Positions 7,314-14,940 of a stretch of DNA of 43,622 bases are shown in pieces. This stretch comes from CAZHFW01 sp964531675. GTDB taxonomy: Bacteria > Planctomycetota > Phycisphaerae > Phycisphaerales > UBA1924. The notes below the pieces were generated by a model. That model worked only from the letters and a program-made list of their open reading frames with translations, had not been told where the DNA came from and did not search any database. Where the stretch lies: the NCBI GenBank assembly GCA_964531675.1, contig CAZHFW010000029.1:1-43622 (forward strand), in the 5' to 3' direction. Each line of letters starts with the position of its first letter. Positions within the stretch are counted from its first letter, which is position 1. The translations under genes and the position numbers were made by a program.

Positions 7314-7624
7314 TTGGCCTCCTGTGCCACTGCTTCAGCAACATCAATTCCCGTAGCAAGCGTCAGTAATTGGCGCAAATTTGTCCCGATCTCGGCTGCT
7401 AATCCCTCTAGTCCACCAGGTCGGAGTGATTGCTGATGATGACGAAACGCTAAAGGAAACATCACCGAATTGAGAATCAGTGTTGCGTTCACTAGATCGT
7501 CTTGATCGAAGACATCAAGAAGCGATTCGGGCGATTCACTCTGAATCGTTAATGTGATATTAGCCAAGGCTGACAGTCCGCGTTTAATGGCTAACGGTCC
7601 CTCGATAGTGTCGATCAAATCCAT
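7310..7624 (-). CDS. Hypothetical protein
   Basis: Encodes 104 residues, mostly helical, with no recognised domain. AAGGAGG six bases before the ATG lies inside the 14-codon reading frame at 7625-7669, suggesting coupled translation. It overlaps the next gene by four bases. Confidence 0.6.
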   Translation of the reverse strand: MDLIDTIEGPLAIKRGLSALANITLTIQSESPESLLDVFDQDDLVNATLILNSVMFPLAFRHHQQSLRPGGLEGLAAEIGTNLRQLLTLATGIDVAEAVAQEAK

Positions 7625-7669
7625 CTACTTTGCCTCCTTGATATCTAAACGCTCCGTGTAGGACATCAT
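7625..7669 (-). CDS. Possible 14-codon coupling ORF
   Basis: ATG at 7669 overlaps the previous stop (ATGA) and the frame reads MMSYTERLDIKEAK before a TAG that directly abuts the next gene's ATG. Its last codons contain the AAGGAGG serving that gene. The arrangement fits a tiny ORF that keeps ribosomes moving between two genes; it may be no more than that. Confidence 0.35.
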   Translation of the reverse strand: MMSYTERLDIKEAK

Positions 7670-7884
7670 GCCGCCCTCGCCAATCCCAGCAGCCTTTGCC
7701 ACCAGGCGGGTTCTTTTGCTTGTGCGATAGCGTTGTCGAGTAGCGACGATAGCACCGGCAGTGCGAGCTTCACCGGACACTCTTCGATGGCACGGTTCAG
7801 CGCCTGAATAGCACGTCGCCATTCCTTGACTGCGATCGCCCGTTCGTAATCGTCCATCGCGGATTCAAAGAGTTCGAGGCTCAT
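7666..7884 (-). CDS. Hypothetical helical protein
   Basis: Encodes 72 residues forming amphipathic helices (SLELFESAMDDYERAIAV, then EWRRAIQALNRAI), somewhat like a single TPR-type hairpin, with a C-terminal WWQRLLGLARAA. The start overlaps the exonuclease stop by four bases (ATGA). Function unknown. Confidence 0.6.
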   Translation of the reverse strand: MSLELFESAMDDYERAIAVKEWRRAIQALNRAIEECPVKLALPVLSSLLDNAIAQAKEPAWWQRLLGLARAA

Positions 7885-8477
7885 GCCGCCACCTCAACCT
7901 GCCGCAACTTGGCGAAGACAAGGCCCGCGAGGATGGCGTCTAACCTTGCCCCGTGAACGTCTCCCTGCTCGCCCACTTTGAGGAACGGAGCGACCGTGGC
8001 CAGCTTGTAGTTCTCCAATCGTGGCAGTCGGCGTTGCGCGAGCTGCATCGCGCATTGCCATGGGCCGCTGATCGGCGATAGGTAGGACTGGAACGACTGG
8101 GTATTGCGGTCATAGGAACCAGCAAGGAATAGGAGCGTGTTATAGAAGCTCCAATCGAAGTTCGCGTTGAATGCCACCACTGGGTTATTCCCGGCGTTAT
8201 GTCGCTTCACAAACTCGGCAAACCCATCGCACACTCTGTCGGCAGGCGTTCCGTGCTCGATCAGATATTCCAGCGTGTAGCCGTGAATGAGCCTCGCCCG
8301 TTCGTCGTAGCATCGTTGGATCTTCGACTTGTCCTTGTAATGGGTCGGCGGCGCAATCAGCCATTCCTGCGAGTCGAGTACCGTCATGTCCTCCATGAAC
8401 GCTGCCCCGAGCGAAACCGGGGCATGAATGTTGGCGTCTGTACCTGATGTTTCGAAGTCGAGCGCGAGGAACCTCAT
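7881..8477 (-). CDS. DnaQ-like (DEDDh) 3'-5' exonuclease
   Basis: Encodes 198 residues. Exo I is FLALDFETSGTD with Asp7 and Glu9, Exo II is VVAFNANFDWSFYN with Asp108, and Exo III is HGARLDAIL with His175 and Asp180, the full DEDDh set. It overlaps the recT-like gene by four bases, so it probably trims DNA ends in the same recombination pathway. The stand-alone domain has the usual length for phage exonucleases of this class. Confidence 0.85.
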   Translation of the reverse strand: MRFLALDFETSGTDANIHAPVSLGAAFMEDMTVLDSQEWLIAPPTHYKDKSKIQRCYDERARLIHGYTLEYLIEHGTPADRVCDGFAEFVKRHNAGNNPVVAFNANFDWSFYNTLLFLAGSYDRNTQSFQSYLSPISGPWQCAMQLAQRRLPRLENYKLATVAPFLKVGEQGDVHGARLDAILAGLVFAKLRQVEVAA

Positions 8478-9304
8478 ACAAGTGTTTCCTGAGTCTCGGG
8501 CGCCTTGCCGATCCGTTCCGTCAGCTTGTCCGACTTGGATACCGTCTCTGGCTCTGACTCGTCCATCTCAAGCGATTCGAACTCGGCTTCGATCACGTTG
8601 TTGGGGCTGTCCTCAAGTGCGTTGTCGAGCGCAAGCGCCTTCGACATCTCAACCGACATCGGAGCGTATTTGAGGCAGCGACGAGTGACCGTCTTCTTTG
8701 CCATCTCTGCGAAGTCCGTCACCCATGGACCCGATCCGCTTGCCTTCGATCGCTTGCGGATATTGTCGATCTCGGTCCTGGTCATCACGTCGTAAATGAC
8801 GCCGCCGCCCTCAAGCTTCACGATGCAGTAGGCATAGGTGATTTGGGCTACGTCTCTGGTTCCCTCGAAGTTCGGAACGTGCTTGAGTTTAGGCTCTAGC
8901 CCTTCCTCATACTCGAACTTGTCTCCCTGAAAGACGACTTGCGCCTTGACGCTCAGGACGTGGCCCGATCGAAAGGCGAGCGAAATCAACCCACGGTAGC
9001 CAGGGATAAAGGTGCATTGGTTGCCGTAGGGGACAAGGTAGCCCTCACCGACTGCCGATCCTGGTTCGAGTCCAAGCTCAACCGCCTGGAGTCCCGATCG
9101 GAAAATGCTCTCCATCGTGCACTTCTGGAGCGCAGGCGTTTTGCTGACCGATGCCACCAAGAGTCGGTACACGCGATCCGGTCGCATGTGGGAAGCGGCA
9201 ACGCTCTTGATACTCGGCATCCTCGATTTGAGGAAGGCGCCGAAGTCTTTGATGTTGGATGCTGGCAGACTGCCGTTGATCTTTGCGGGTGTGGTTTCTG
9301 ACAT
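8474..9304 (-). CDS. recT: RecT-family single-strand annealing protein
   Basis: Encodes 276 residues. The core matches RecT: LLVASVSKTPALQKCTMES, then the GLEPGSAVGEGYLVPYG stretch, TFIPGYRGLISLAFRSG, and MTRTEIDNIRKRSKA followed by FAEMAKKTVTRRCLKY. The C-terminus is acidic. AAGGAG precedes the ATG. It anneals complementary strands exposed by the partner YqaJ exonuclease encoded 11 bases upstream, as in RecE/RecT-type phage recombination. Confidence 0.92.
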   Translation of the reverse strand: MSETTPAKINGSLPASNIKDFGAFLKSRMPSIKSVAASHMRPDRVYRLLVASVSKTPALQKCTMESIFRSGLQAVELGLEPGSAVGEGYLVPYGNQCTFIPGYRGLISLAFRSGHVLSVKAQVVFQGDKFEYEEGLEPKLKHVPNFEGTRDVAQITYAYCIVKLEGGGVIYDVMTRTEIDNIRKRSKASGSGPWVTDFAEMAKKTVTRRCLKYAPMSVEMSKALALDNALEDSPNNVIEAEFESLEMDESEPETVSKSDKLTERIGKAPETQETLV

Positions 9305-9315
9305 GAATAAACTCC

Positions 9316-10287
9316 TTATGCTTTGCTTGAAGTGAAGGGCGTTCTGAATACTCGCGTCCCTTCTTTGGTCGTGGTGTGGTCAGCGATCGCTGAGTCGAGA
9401 TACTTCGGCTCGTTGATCAAAGAGGCAAGTTCCATCGCGACCGCTTTCCAATCAGTCGTCTCGCGGTCCTTCGGCTTCTTCCAAGTAAAGTTGCCGCTTG
9501 CCGTCTTGAGGATCGATGCCTCGCCCATGAAGTCCTTGATGCGGTTCTTCCGACCCTCGATGACTTGGGCCAGTTCGTCGAGCGATTGCAGCTCGTTGCC
9601 GAGTTCTGCTACTTCGTCTTCGATCAGGTCTGTTGCTTGGATGATCGAACCGTCGTCGAGCGGATTCTTCTGATTGACCCATGCGGAATCGGGCGCATGG
9701 CCAGACAGCGGCGGCGGGTTCTCGCTCTCGATGTACTCTCCCCAGAACTTCAAAGCCTGGAATGAAAGCCTTCGGGTGAACTCCTCGTTGTGCTTGCCCT
9801 TGTACTCTCGGAACCCCCACGGGCCAAGGACGTAGAGAACCCACTTCGATCGGCCCGTCACAAAGCACTGCCAGTTCACTTGGCAAAGGTAGTGAGCGGG
9901 AATATCGTCGGTCCCTTCGTCGCCGAAGTTCTGAGCGGCATGGATCCCGCACCACTTGATCTCGAGAACGGTGTCGCTGCCGATGTAGAAGTCGGGAGTG
10001 CATCCTAACTGGGGATGGCTCGGGTGAGTCACAAAGTCAGCCCGGACAGTTTCGACGTTAAACCGTTGTCGGTAGACCGCGGCAATGAACGGCTCAAGAT
10101 CGGTACCCGTCTGCATCGCTGCATTCGGCTCAATCTCTCCCTTCTGGCCTGTCTTCTCCAGATAAACGTCGTGTGGCGTCTTGTATGGGTGAAGGCCGGC
10201 GATCGCTGCGACATCGGTCGCTGTGATGCAATTTCGTCTGGCTTCAAGCCAAGCCTGCCTATCGTCGATCAATGGGGCGGCGCTCAT
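9316..10287 (-). CDS. YqaJ-family recombination exonuclease
   Basis: Encodes 323 residues from ATG 10287, chosen for AGGAGATC upstream and the ATGA overlap with the preceding gene; longer in-frame starts run through other genes. It carries YqaJ motifs: SxxTATD-like ITATDVAAIAG, GTDLEP with Glu65, CTPDF with Asp99, EIK with Glu109 and Lys111, then QVNWQCFVTG. It would process double-stranded ends for the RecT protein that follows. The C-terminal ~110 residues form a helical extension. Confidence 0.92.
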   Translation of the reverse strand: MSAAPLIDDRQAWLEARRNCITATDVAAIAGLHPYKTPHDVYLEKTGQKGEIEPNAAMQTGTDLEPFIAAVYRQRFNVETVRADFVTHPSHPQLGCTPDFYIGSDTVLEIKWCGIHAAQNFGDEGTDDIPAHYLCQVNWQCFVTGRSKWVLYVLGPWGFREYKGKHNEEFTRRLSFQALKFWGEYIESENPPPLSGHAPDSAWVNQKNPLDDGSIIQATDLIEDEVAELGNELQSLDELAQVIEGRKNRIKDFMGEASILKTASGNFTWKKPKDRETTDWKAVAMELASLINEPKYLDSAIADHTTTKEGTRVFRTPFTSSKA

Positions 10288-10529
10288 CGCGTGATCTCCT
10301 TTTGAAACTTTGCCTCTGCCCTTGCCTGTTCGAGCACGAGGGCGAATCCGATGGTGAATAGAAGGACAAAGACGACTACCCAGACCTCTGTCTTGATCTT
10401 GCGGCGTCGCTCTGCCATGGTCGGAGCCATGCCGTAGCGTGTCGCCTCGGTCCAGTGTTCGTTGTGCCCATAGCCGAGCGGGTCCTTGTCGGAATTGGGT
10501 CTGTCGAAGAGGGCGCGGGAGAGCTTCAT
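10284..10529 (-). CDS. Small membrane protein
   Basis: Encodes 81 residues: a polar N-terminus, a basic stretch (ERRRKIKTE), one hydrophobic segment at about 49-66 (VWVVVFVLLFTIGFALVL) and a charged tail. It is linked by four-base overlaps to both neighbours. A single-pass inner-membrane protein in an early operon could be a host-takeover or exclusion factor; nothing shows which. Confidence 0.65.
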   Translation of the reverse strand: MKLSRALFDRPNSDKDPLGYGHNEHWTEATRYGMAPTMAERRRKIKTEVWVVVFVLLFTIGFALVLEQARAEAKFQKEITR

Positions 10530-10927
10530 GCCGCCACCTCCTTCTGTTTGATCTCCCAGGGTTCATCTTCGAGAATCGACTCGATGTACTCCCATTCCCG
10601 GTCGCGGTAGTCGTCCGTGTCGATGGGTTCTTCCGCCATAAGGTCATAGGCTCTGGACTTGAGGCAAAGGGGAGTTTCCAAGCCCTCGTCGTAGTCCTTC
10701 TTGGTGAAGTGGTTCTCAGACCAGTCGAGGAACTGGACGTACTTGTTGGCAAGCAGTTCGTCGCCGATCTCCCGCGGGTCTGGAGCCAACCAATCAAGGA
10801 ACCGCTGAGCCATGTAAGCGGCGTCGCGTCCGTGGGTGTCTGCCGAGAACACAGGACCAAAAGCCCAATCGGATGTCGAGCAATAAAGGACGGCGTTATC
10901 ACCGTCGGTCAAGATGCGGACTCCCAT
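10526..10927 (-). CDS. Hypothetical acidic protein
   Basis: Encodes 133 residues from ATG 10927, which shares one base with the preceding TAA (TAATG). A GTG start four codons upstream is also open. Very acidic C-terminal half (EEPIDTDDYRDREWEYIESILEDEPWE). No domain recognised. An acidic small early protein could mimic DNA or bind a host enzyme, but that is speculation. Confidence 0.6.
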   Translation of the reverse strand: MGVRILTDGDNAVLYCSTSDWAFGPVFSADTHGRDAAYMAQRFLDWLAPDPREIGDELLANKYVQFLDWSENHFTKKDYDEGLETPLCLKSRAYDLMAEEPIDTDDYRDREWEYIESILEDEPWEIKQKEVAA

Positions 10928-11133
10928 TACGCCGCCCACCTCACGTCGCAGGACCTGGTGAGTCCGATGCCGAAGGCGAACTCCTGTCGAAGCTCGTACT
11001 CTTCGATCTCGCGATCAATGGCGTCTTGGATCTCGTCCACCGTGATCGACTCGATCAGTCGCTTCTCACGGAATTTCTTCGTGTGGTGTGGAGGATGGAC
11101 CTCAAGGGACGAAGCGGTTTCGAAAGTTTGCAT
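10927..11133 (-). CDS. First gene of the leftward early operon, hypothetical
   Basis: Encodes 68 residues, charged and probably helical (FREKRLIESITVDEIQDAIDREIEEYELRQEF), with no recognised family. The start has TAGGAGATT four bases upstream, but that signal lies in the 3' arm of a strong hairpin (11137-11171), so translation of this first gene may be controlled. The -35 region of its likely promoter overlaps an inverted repeat of operator type. Confidence 0.6.
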   Translation of the reverse strand: MQTFETASSLEVHPPHHTKKFREKRLIESITVDEIQDAIDREIEEYELRQEFAFGIGLTRSCDVRWAA

Positions 11134-11136
11134 TTT

Positions 11137-11171
11137 AATCTCCTAGCCGTCGTGAGCGGCTATAGGAGATT
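11137..11171 (-). promoter_or_regulatory. Hairpin that hides the Shine-Dalgarno of the leftward operon
   Basis: On the minus strand AATCTCCTATAGCCG (11171-11157) pairs with CGGCTAGGAGATT (11149-11137), giving 13 base pairs with a two-base bulge and a seven-base loop CTCACGA. The 3' arm contains the AGGAG of the gene starting at 11133. In RNA the ribosome site would be closed unless a protein, RNA or trailing ribosome opens it. As DNA it is also a palindrome that could be an operator. Confidence 0.7.
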
Positions 11172-11212
11172 ATTACACCTTTTTTGTCAGGACACAATAG
11201 GCTGACAAAAAA
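11169..11212 (-). promoter_or_regulatory. Leftward early promoter with inverted-repeat operator
   Basis: A plausible minus-strand promoter has -35 TTGTGT at 11197-11192, a 16-base spacer and -10 TAATAA at 11175-11170. Over its upstream part lies a perfect 11-base inverted repeat, TTTTTTGTCAG at 11180-11190 and CTGACAAAAAA at 11202-11212, separated by 11 bases. The half-site TGACAAAAA recurs beside the repressor start, so this is probably where the phage repressor shuts off the leftward operon. Confidence 0.65.
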
Positions 11213-11872
11213 TTATGAAAATATTTCTAGCTGGAGTCCATCCGGGTCGCTTTCGAACTTCTCATGAAGTCCTCGAACACGGTAGTAACCGACCATGTAG
11301 CCAAGCAACTCAATGCCATCCATCGGGATCGGATCGTATCGTGGGTTAATCGAGTGAAGTTCCCATTGGCTCGTTGAGTTGTTCCATTTGATCTGCTTGC
11401 AGACAAGGGAACCATTGGGCATCTTGGCGAGGTAGGCAAGTTTGCCCCTGGGCTGACGATATTCCTTGAAGACCACCACATCACCAGGTTCAAGGCTTGG
11501 CATCATGGAGTCACCCTCGACCATCCATCCAAGCCGATCTTCCCCTGTGAGCGACAGAGGAACCAACAAAATCTCATGTTCTGAATCCACGTTATAGGTA
11601 CCGTCCCCGGCGGCCACGTTGCCGACGATTCTGATTGGTCCCATTGGCATAGGACCGAGCCTCTTAGGTCGCGATTTCGCAATCTCTTGGGCGGCATTGA
11701 GCGCCGCCTGAATTTCAGACTCTTTCCGGGGCGAAGTTCCGTTGATCCAATTTCTGATGTTTTGCCAATTGTCTATCCCTGACTTTGCGGCAAGCTCCCG
11801 AAAGGTAATGCTTGCCTCTTTCATCAACTGATCTATCGCCTCTGCTCGTGGATCGACTGCCATTGCGAACAT
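11213..11872 (-). CDS. CI/LexA-type repressor with S24 peptidase domain
   Basis: Encodes 219 residues from ATG 11872; an ATG three codons later (11863) is equally possible and neither has a Shine-Dalgarno. The N-terminal ~60 residues are helical DNA-binding (ITFRELAAKSGIDNWQNIRNWING). Counting from the second ATG, Ala85-Gly86 in NVAAGDG is the likely self-cleavage site, Ser119 in EGDSMMPSLEPGD is the nucleophile and Lys156 in VCKQIKW the general base. The protein should hold lysogeny and be inactivated by RecA-stimulated cleavage. It is flanked on both sides by TGACAAAAA boxes. Confidence 0.9.
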   Translation of the reverse strand: MFAMAVDPRAEAIDQLMKEASITFRELAAKSGIDNWQNIRNWINGTSPRKESEIQAALNAAQEIAKSRPKRLGPMPMGPIRIVGNVAAGDGTYNVDSEHEILLVPLSLTGEDRLGWMVEGDSMMPSLEPGDVVVFKEYRQPRGKLAYLAKMPNGSLVCKQIKWNNSTSQWELHSINPRYDPIPMDGIELLGYMVGYYRVRGLHEKFESDPDGLQLEIFS

Positions 11873-11876
11873 AGCG

Positions 11877-11929
11877 TGACAAAAAATATACAATAGATTT
11901 TGCGCCAGATTATTGTCGAATGACAAAAA
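11877..11929. promoter_or_regulatory. Operator-like boxes between the divergent regulators
   Basis: TGACAAAAAA at 11877-11886 and TGACAAAAA at 11921-11929 repeat the half-site seen in the inverted repeat at 11180-11212. TTGTC and GACAA (11913-11917, 11922-11926) form a short dyad over the rightward -35. A minus-strand -10 (TATATT, 11890-11885) lies close to the repressor ATG. This is the expected immunity switch. Confidence 0.65.
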
Positions 11930-11946
11930 TCTGTTATGATTGCTGT
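11913..11946 (+). promoter_or_regulatory. Rightward early promoter, leaderless type
   Basis: A -35 TTGTCG (11913-11918), a 16-base spacer and -10 TATGAT (11935-11940) are followed by six bases and then GTG at 11947. The expected transcript start is the GTG itself, so the first gene would be translated from a leaderless mRNA. Confidence 0.65.
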
Positions 11947-12201
11947 GTGACCACAAACCAAACAGGGAGACCACGCAAGCTAGACGCGGATGACATAGCG
12001 GCCCTTGCTGAGCAGTGGCCCAGATCGACAAATCGGAGCCAGTTAGCGAGCCGTTACGGAATGTCCCGGCAAGGCGCTTTGATAGCCATCAATCGCTACC
12101 TGAAAGAAAATGCCCCCGGACCTCACGAGTCGCAGGGGCTTGCTTCGCCGACACCACAGGGTGCCTCACAGAGCGTACCCCAGCAAGACCAAGGCCAATA
12201 G
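11947..12201 (+). CDS. Cro-position HTH protein
   Basis: Encodes 84 residues from GTG 11947, preferred over the in-frame ATG 11920 because that ATG lies inside the promoter. Residues 14-53 (DADDIAALAEQWPRSTNRSQLASRYGMSRQGALIAINRYL) form a helix-turn-helix, followed by a disordered Pro/Gln-rich tail. Divergent from the repressor and first in the rightward operon, it occupies the place of Cro. Confidence 0.7.
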   Translation: MTTNQTGRPRKLDADDIAALAEQWPRSTNRSQLASRYGMSRQGALIAINRYLKENAPGPHESQGLASPTPQGASQSVPQQDQGQ

Positions 12202-12210
12202 GAGGCAACC

Positions 12211-12825
12211 ATGTCACCAAAGAAGAACCATCTCGCCCTAGCAGATGCCACCGAAGAGCATATCGAATCGATGCTCGACGGCTCGGCAGTCGAAGAAACC
12301 ACCGAAGAAGAGTTTCCAGCCAAAGAGGAAACCAAGCCGCCGAAAGAGTTCAAGTACGCGCACTCCGTGGAGTCGCTCGGCAAGCTCTTAGTGAAGCAGA
12401 ACTACCCTGCCCTGAGCCACCAGAGGATTCTGTACGTCTTCGTTTCGGAAGCCTCGAAGTCCGAAGGCCAAGCCGTGATTATGAAGCCGATGAAGATCCA
12501 AGGGCTGCAGGCATGGCTTGCTCAGCTTTGGGACGGGGCATCGGAATTTACCGAAGGACCAGGCGATCCCTTCTTCCTCGTTCTCGTCTCGGAAAGCCAC
12601 TGGCTCACGATGGGCATGAACGACAAAGAGGCACTGCTCGACGAAACCCTCTGGCAGCTGCACGTGCGCGAAACCGGCGCCCTTGCGATCCGAAAGCCTG
12701 AGATCAGGACCGCGGTCGAAGTGATCCACCGGCAGGGCTTCTACACCAACAAACTTAAAGACCTTGCAGTCGTTGGCAAGAAGCACATCGCCCAGGCTGA
12801 GCTAGACATCGAAGAGGCGTCGTAG
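12211..12825 (+). CDS. Degenerate phage metallopeptidase-domain protein
   Basis: Encodes 204 residues. An acidic disordered N-terminus (~1-48) precedes a domain with the order of the putative phage metallopeptidase family: HQRILYVFVSE, FFLVLVSESHW, KEALLDETLWQLH and VIHRQGFY. In that family the third block normally reads ALLDHELCH, giving zinc-binding HExxH; here residues 141-151 read ALLDETLWQLH, so both histidines and the glutamate are lost or displaced. It is likely a non-enzymatic remnant with a binding role. AGGAGG precedes the ATG. Confidence 0.6.
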   Translation: MSPKKNHLALADATEEHIESMLDGSAVEETTEEEFPAKEETKPPKEFKYAHSVESLGKLLVKQNYPALSHQRILYVFVSEASKSEGQAVIMKPMKIQGLQAWLAQLWDGASEFTEGPGDPFFLVLVSESHWLTMGMNDKEALLDETLWQLHVRETGALAIRKPEIRTAVEVIHRQGFYTNKLKDLAVVGKKHIAQAELDIEEAS

Positions 12826-13052
12826 TGTCGAAGATTTACCTCACACCCCGCCAACGAGAGATATCCCTCCTGCTCATGGAGGGACTCTCGGACAAGATGA
12901 TCGCTCGGAAGTTGAGCGTGTCTGAACGCACGGTTCACTTCCACGTCGCCAACTTGCGGACGATCTTCGGAGTTAATTCAAGGCTCGAAGTTGCGGCAAG
13001 GCTATTTGCGAACGGGATTCCACCCGAGAGGGACTTACGATGCCGGAGTTAG
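12825..13052 (+). CDS. LuxR/GerE-type HTH regulator
   Basis: Encodes 75 residues from GTG 12825, one base overlapping the previous stop (TAGTG). It is almost entirely a GerE HTH: LTPRQREISLLLMEGLSDKMIARKLSVSERTVHFHVANLRTIFG, with no receiver or ligand domain. A stand-alone DNA-binding module in the early right operon could act as a delayed-early activator. Confidence 0.85.
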   Translation: MSKIYLTPRQREISLLLMEGLSDKMIARKLSVSERTVHFHVANLRTIFGVNSRLEVAARLFANGIPPERDLRCRS

Positions 13053-13276
13053 TTGTCCTCAACGCTGGCGATTACGTTACGGACGGAAAGCGTCGCATGT
13101 TCGTTTGGGAGCAATGCGGCGATTGGAAGAATCCGGGCGTGACGCTCTACCACCCATCGACTCGCAAGAAGGTCAATGTTCCCCTTGCTGAGTTCCCTGA
13201 TAAGTGGAGATTAGATGAGCGGAACCTTACATGCGCTCCTAGAATCTGTGGGGCTTACAACGAGAGGCCCAATTGA
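13040..13276 (+). CDS. Hypothetical small protein
   Basis: Encodes 78 residues, beta-rich with Trp residues (NAGDYVTDGKRRMFVWEQCGDWKNPG). GAGAGG lies upstream of ATG 13040 and the gene overlaps its neighbour by 13 bases. No family recognised; the fold could be a small barrel. Confidence 0.6.
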   Translation: MPELVVLNAGDYVTDGKRRMFVWEQCGDWKNPGVTLYHPSTRKKVNVPLAEFPDKWRLDERNLTCAPRICGAYNERPN

Positions 13277-13428
13277 AGGACTACCCACGCCTGTCCCGCG
13301 ACAAAGCCATCGCGTTCTACCAACGCAAGCTGAACGAATCCAAGTGCGAAGCCCAACGCAAGTTCTGGCAGGAGAAGCTCAACGAAGCGCAGCCCAAGAC
13401 GAAGGGGCTGTTTGAGGGGGAGAAGTGA
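13273..13428 (+). CDS. Hypothetical 51-residue helical protein (TTG start)
   Basis: TTG at 13273 overlaps the preceding TGA (TTGA) and opens a frame of 51 residues (KDYPRLSRDKAIAFYQRKLNE... ending GLFEGEK), strongly amphipathic and charged. The stop overlaps the GTG of the resolvase gene (GTGA at 13425). The overlaps on both sides and codon composition like its neighbours support a real gene. Confidence 0.65.
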   Translation: MKDYPRLSRDKAIAFYQRKLNESKCEAQRKFWQEKLNEAQPKTKGLFEGEK

Positions 13429-13874
13429 CCGTCATCGGCATAGACCCCGGCCTAAAGGGAGGCATCGCCTTTGTAAGCGAAGAGGTTACGAACGCCATCC
13501 CGCTACCGATGCTTGGCAAAGATGTCGATATCCACGAGTTGAGGTCGATCCTTCTTGAGCACAAGCCGGATCTGGTGGTCATCGAGCACCAAGCCGGGCG
13601 ATTCTCGACACCGTTCAGCTACGGCATGATCCTCGGGTGCTGTCTTTGCATGATGTGCAAGGTCGAAACCGTCACGCCAAACAAGTGGCAGTCGAAGATG
13701 CTCGGGAAACTTCCCAAAGGGGCCACGAAGGGCGAAGTTCTATCGTTCTGCCAGAAGTATTTCGCCGAGGTTGATTTGCGGCTTGGAGTCGAAAGGCGAA
13801 AGCCACACGACGGGATGGCCGACGCGCTTGCAATCGCTGAATACGGTCGGCGCTTCGTACTGGGGGCGGCGTGA
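13425..13874 (+). CDS. RuvC-like Holliday junction resolvase
   Basis: Encodes 149 residues from GTG 13425. The RNase H-fold acidic residues are Asp7 in IGIDPGLKGG, Glu54 in LVVIEHQ, and Asp129/Asp133 in HDGMADALAIAEYGRR, as in RuvC and related phage resolvases. It would cut branched DNA made during recombination and replication before packaging. It lies between replication-module genes. Confidence 0.9.
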   Translation: MTVIGIDPGLKGGIAFVSEEVTNAIPLPMLGKDVDIHELRSILLEHKPDLVVIEHQAGRFSTPFSYGMILGCCLCMMCKVETVTPNKWQSKMLGKLPKGATKGEVLSFCQKYFAEVDLRLGVERRKPHDGMADALAIAEYGRRFVLGAA

Positions 13875-13914
13875 AGGAGGGCAGGGATGGCGAGGATTGA
13901 AATGAGGAGAAGAT

Positions 13915-14175
13915 ATGTACGAGATACCGGAAGAATTGTTGCCAAGAATGCGCGAAGTCGTTCAGGGAATTCCATTCCTGACCGGGCGCGAGATACAGAC
14001 GTTAATCGAGTGCTTAGCGACCACTCGGGCGGATTATCTGGTCCACGAACATTTGTGGCCGGATGCCAACGACGACCTGATTGTAACTCTGAAGCGGTGC
14101 CTAGAATCGCACCTAGAGATCGATCTGAAGGCGCCCGAGATGCTTGCCACAGACCATCTATACGGGCCGATCTAA
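13915..14175 (+). CDS. Hypothetical acidic helical protein
   Basis: Encodes 86 residues, acidic and helical (YEIPEELLPRMREVVQGIPFLTGREIQTLIECLATTRADYL). GAGGAGAAG stands upstream of ATG 13915. It is preferred over a longer, very basic overlapping frame that looks non-biological. No known family. Confidence 0.6.
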   Translation: MYEIPEELLPRMREVVQGIPFLTGREIQTLIECLATTRADYLVHEHLWPDANDDLIVTLKRCLESHLEIDLKAPEMLATDHLYGPI

Positions 14176-14238
14176 GACAAGCGAGTACCCATTCGGAGTA
14201 CCCACTCATCGCGTCCATTTCGACGGAAAAGGTGCAAT

Positions 14239-14936
<698 letters not shown>

Positions 14937-14940
<4 letters not shown>

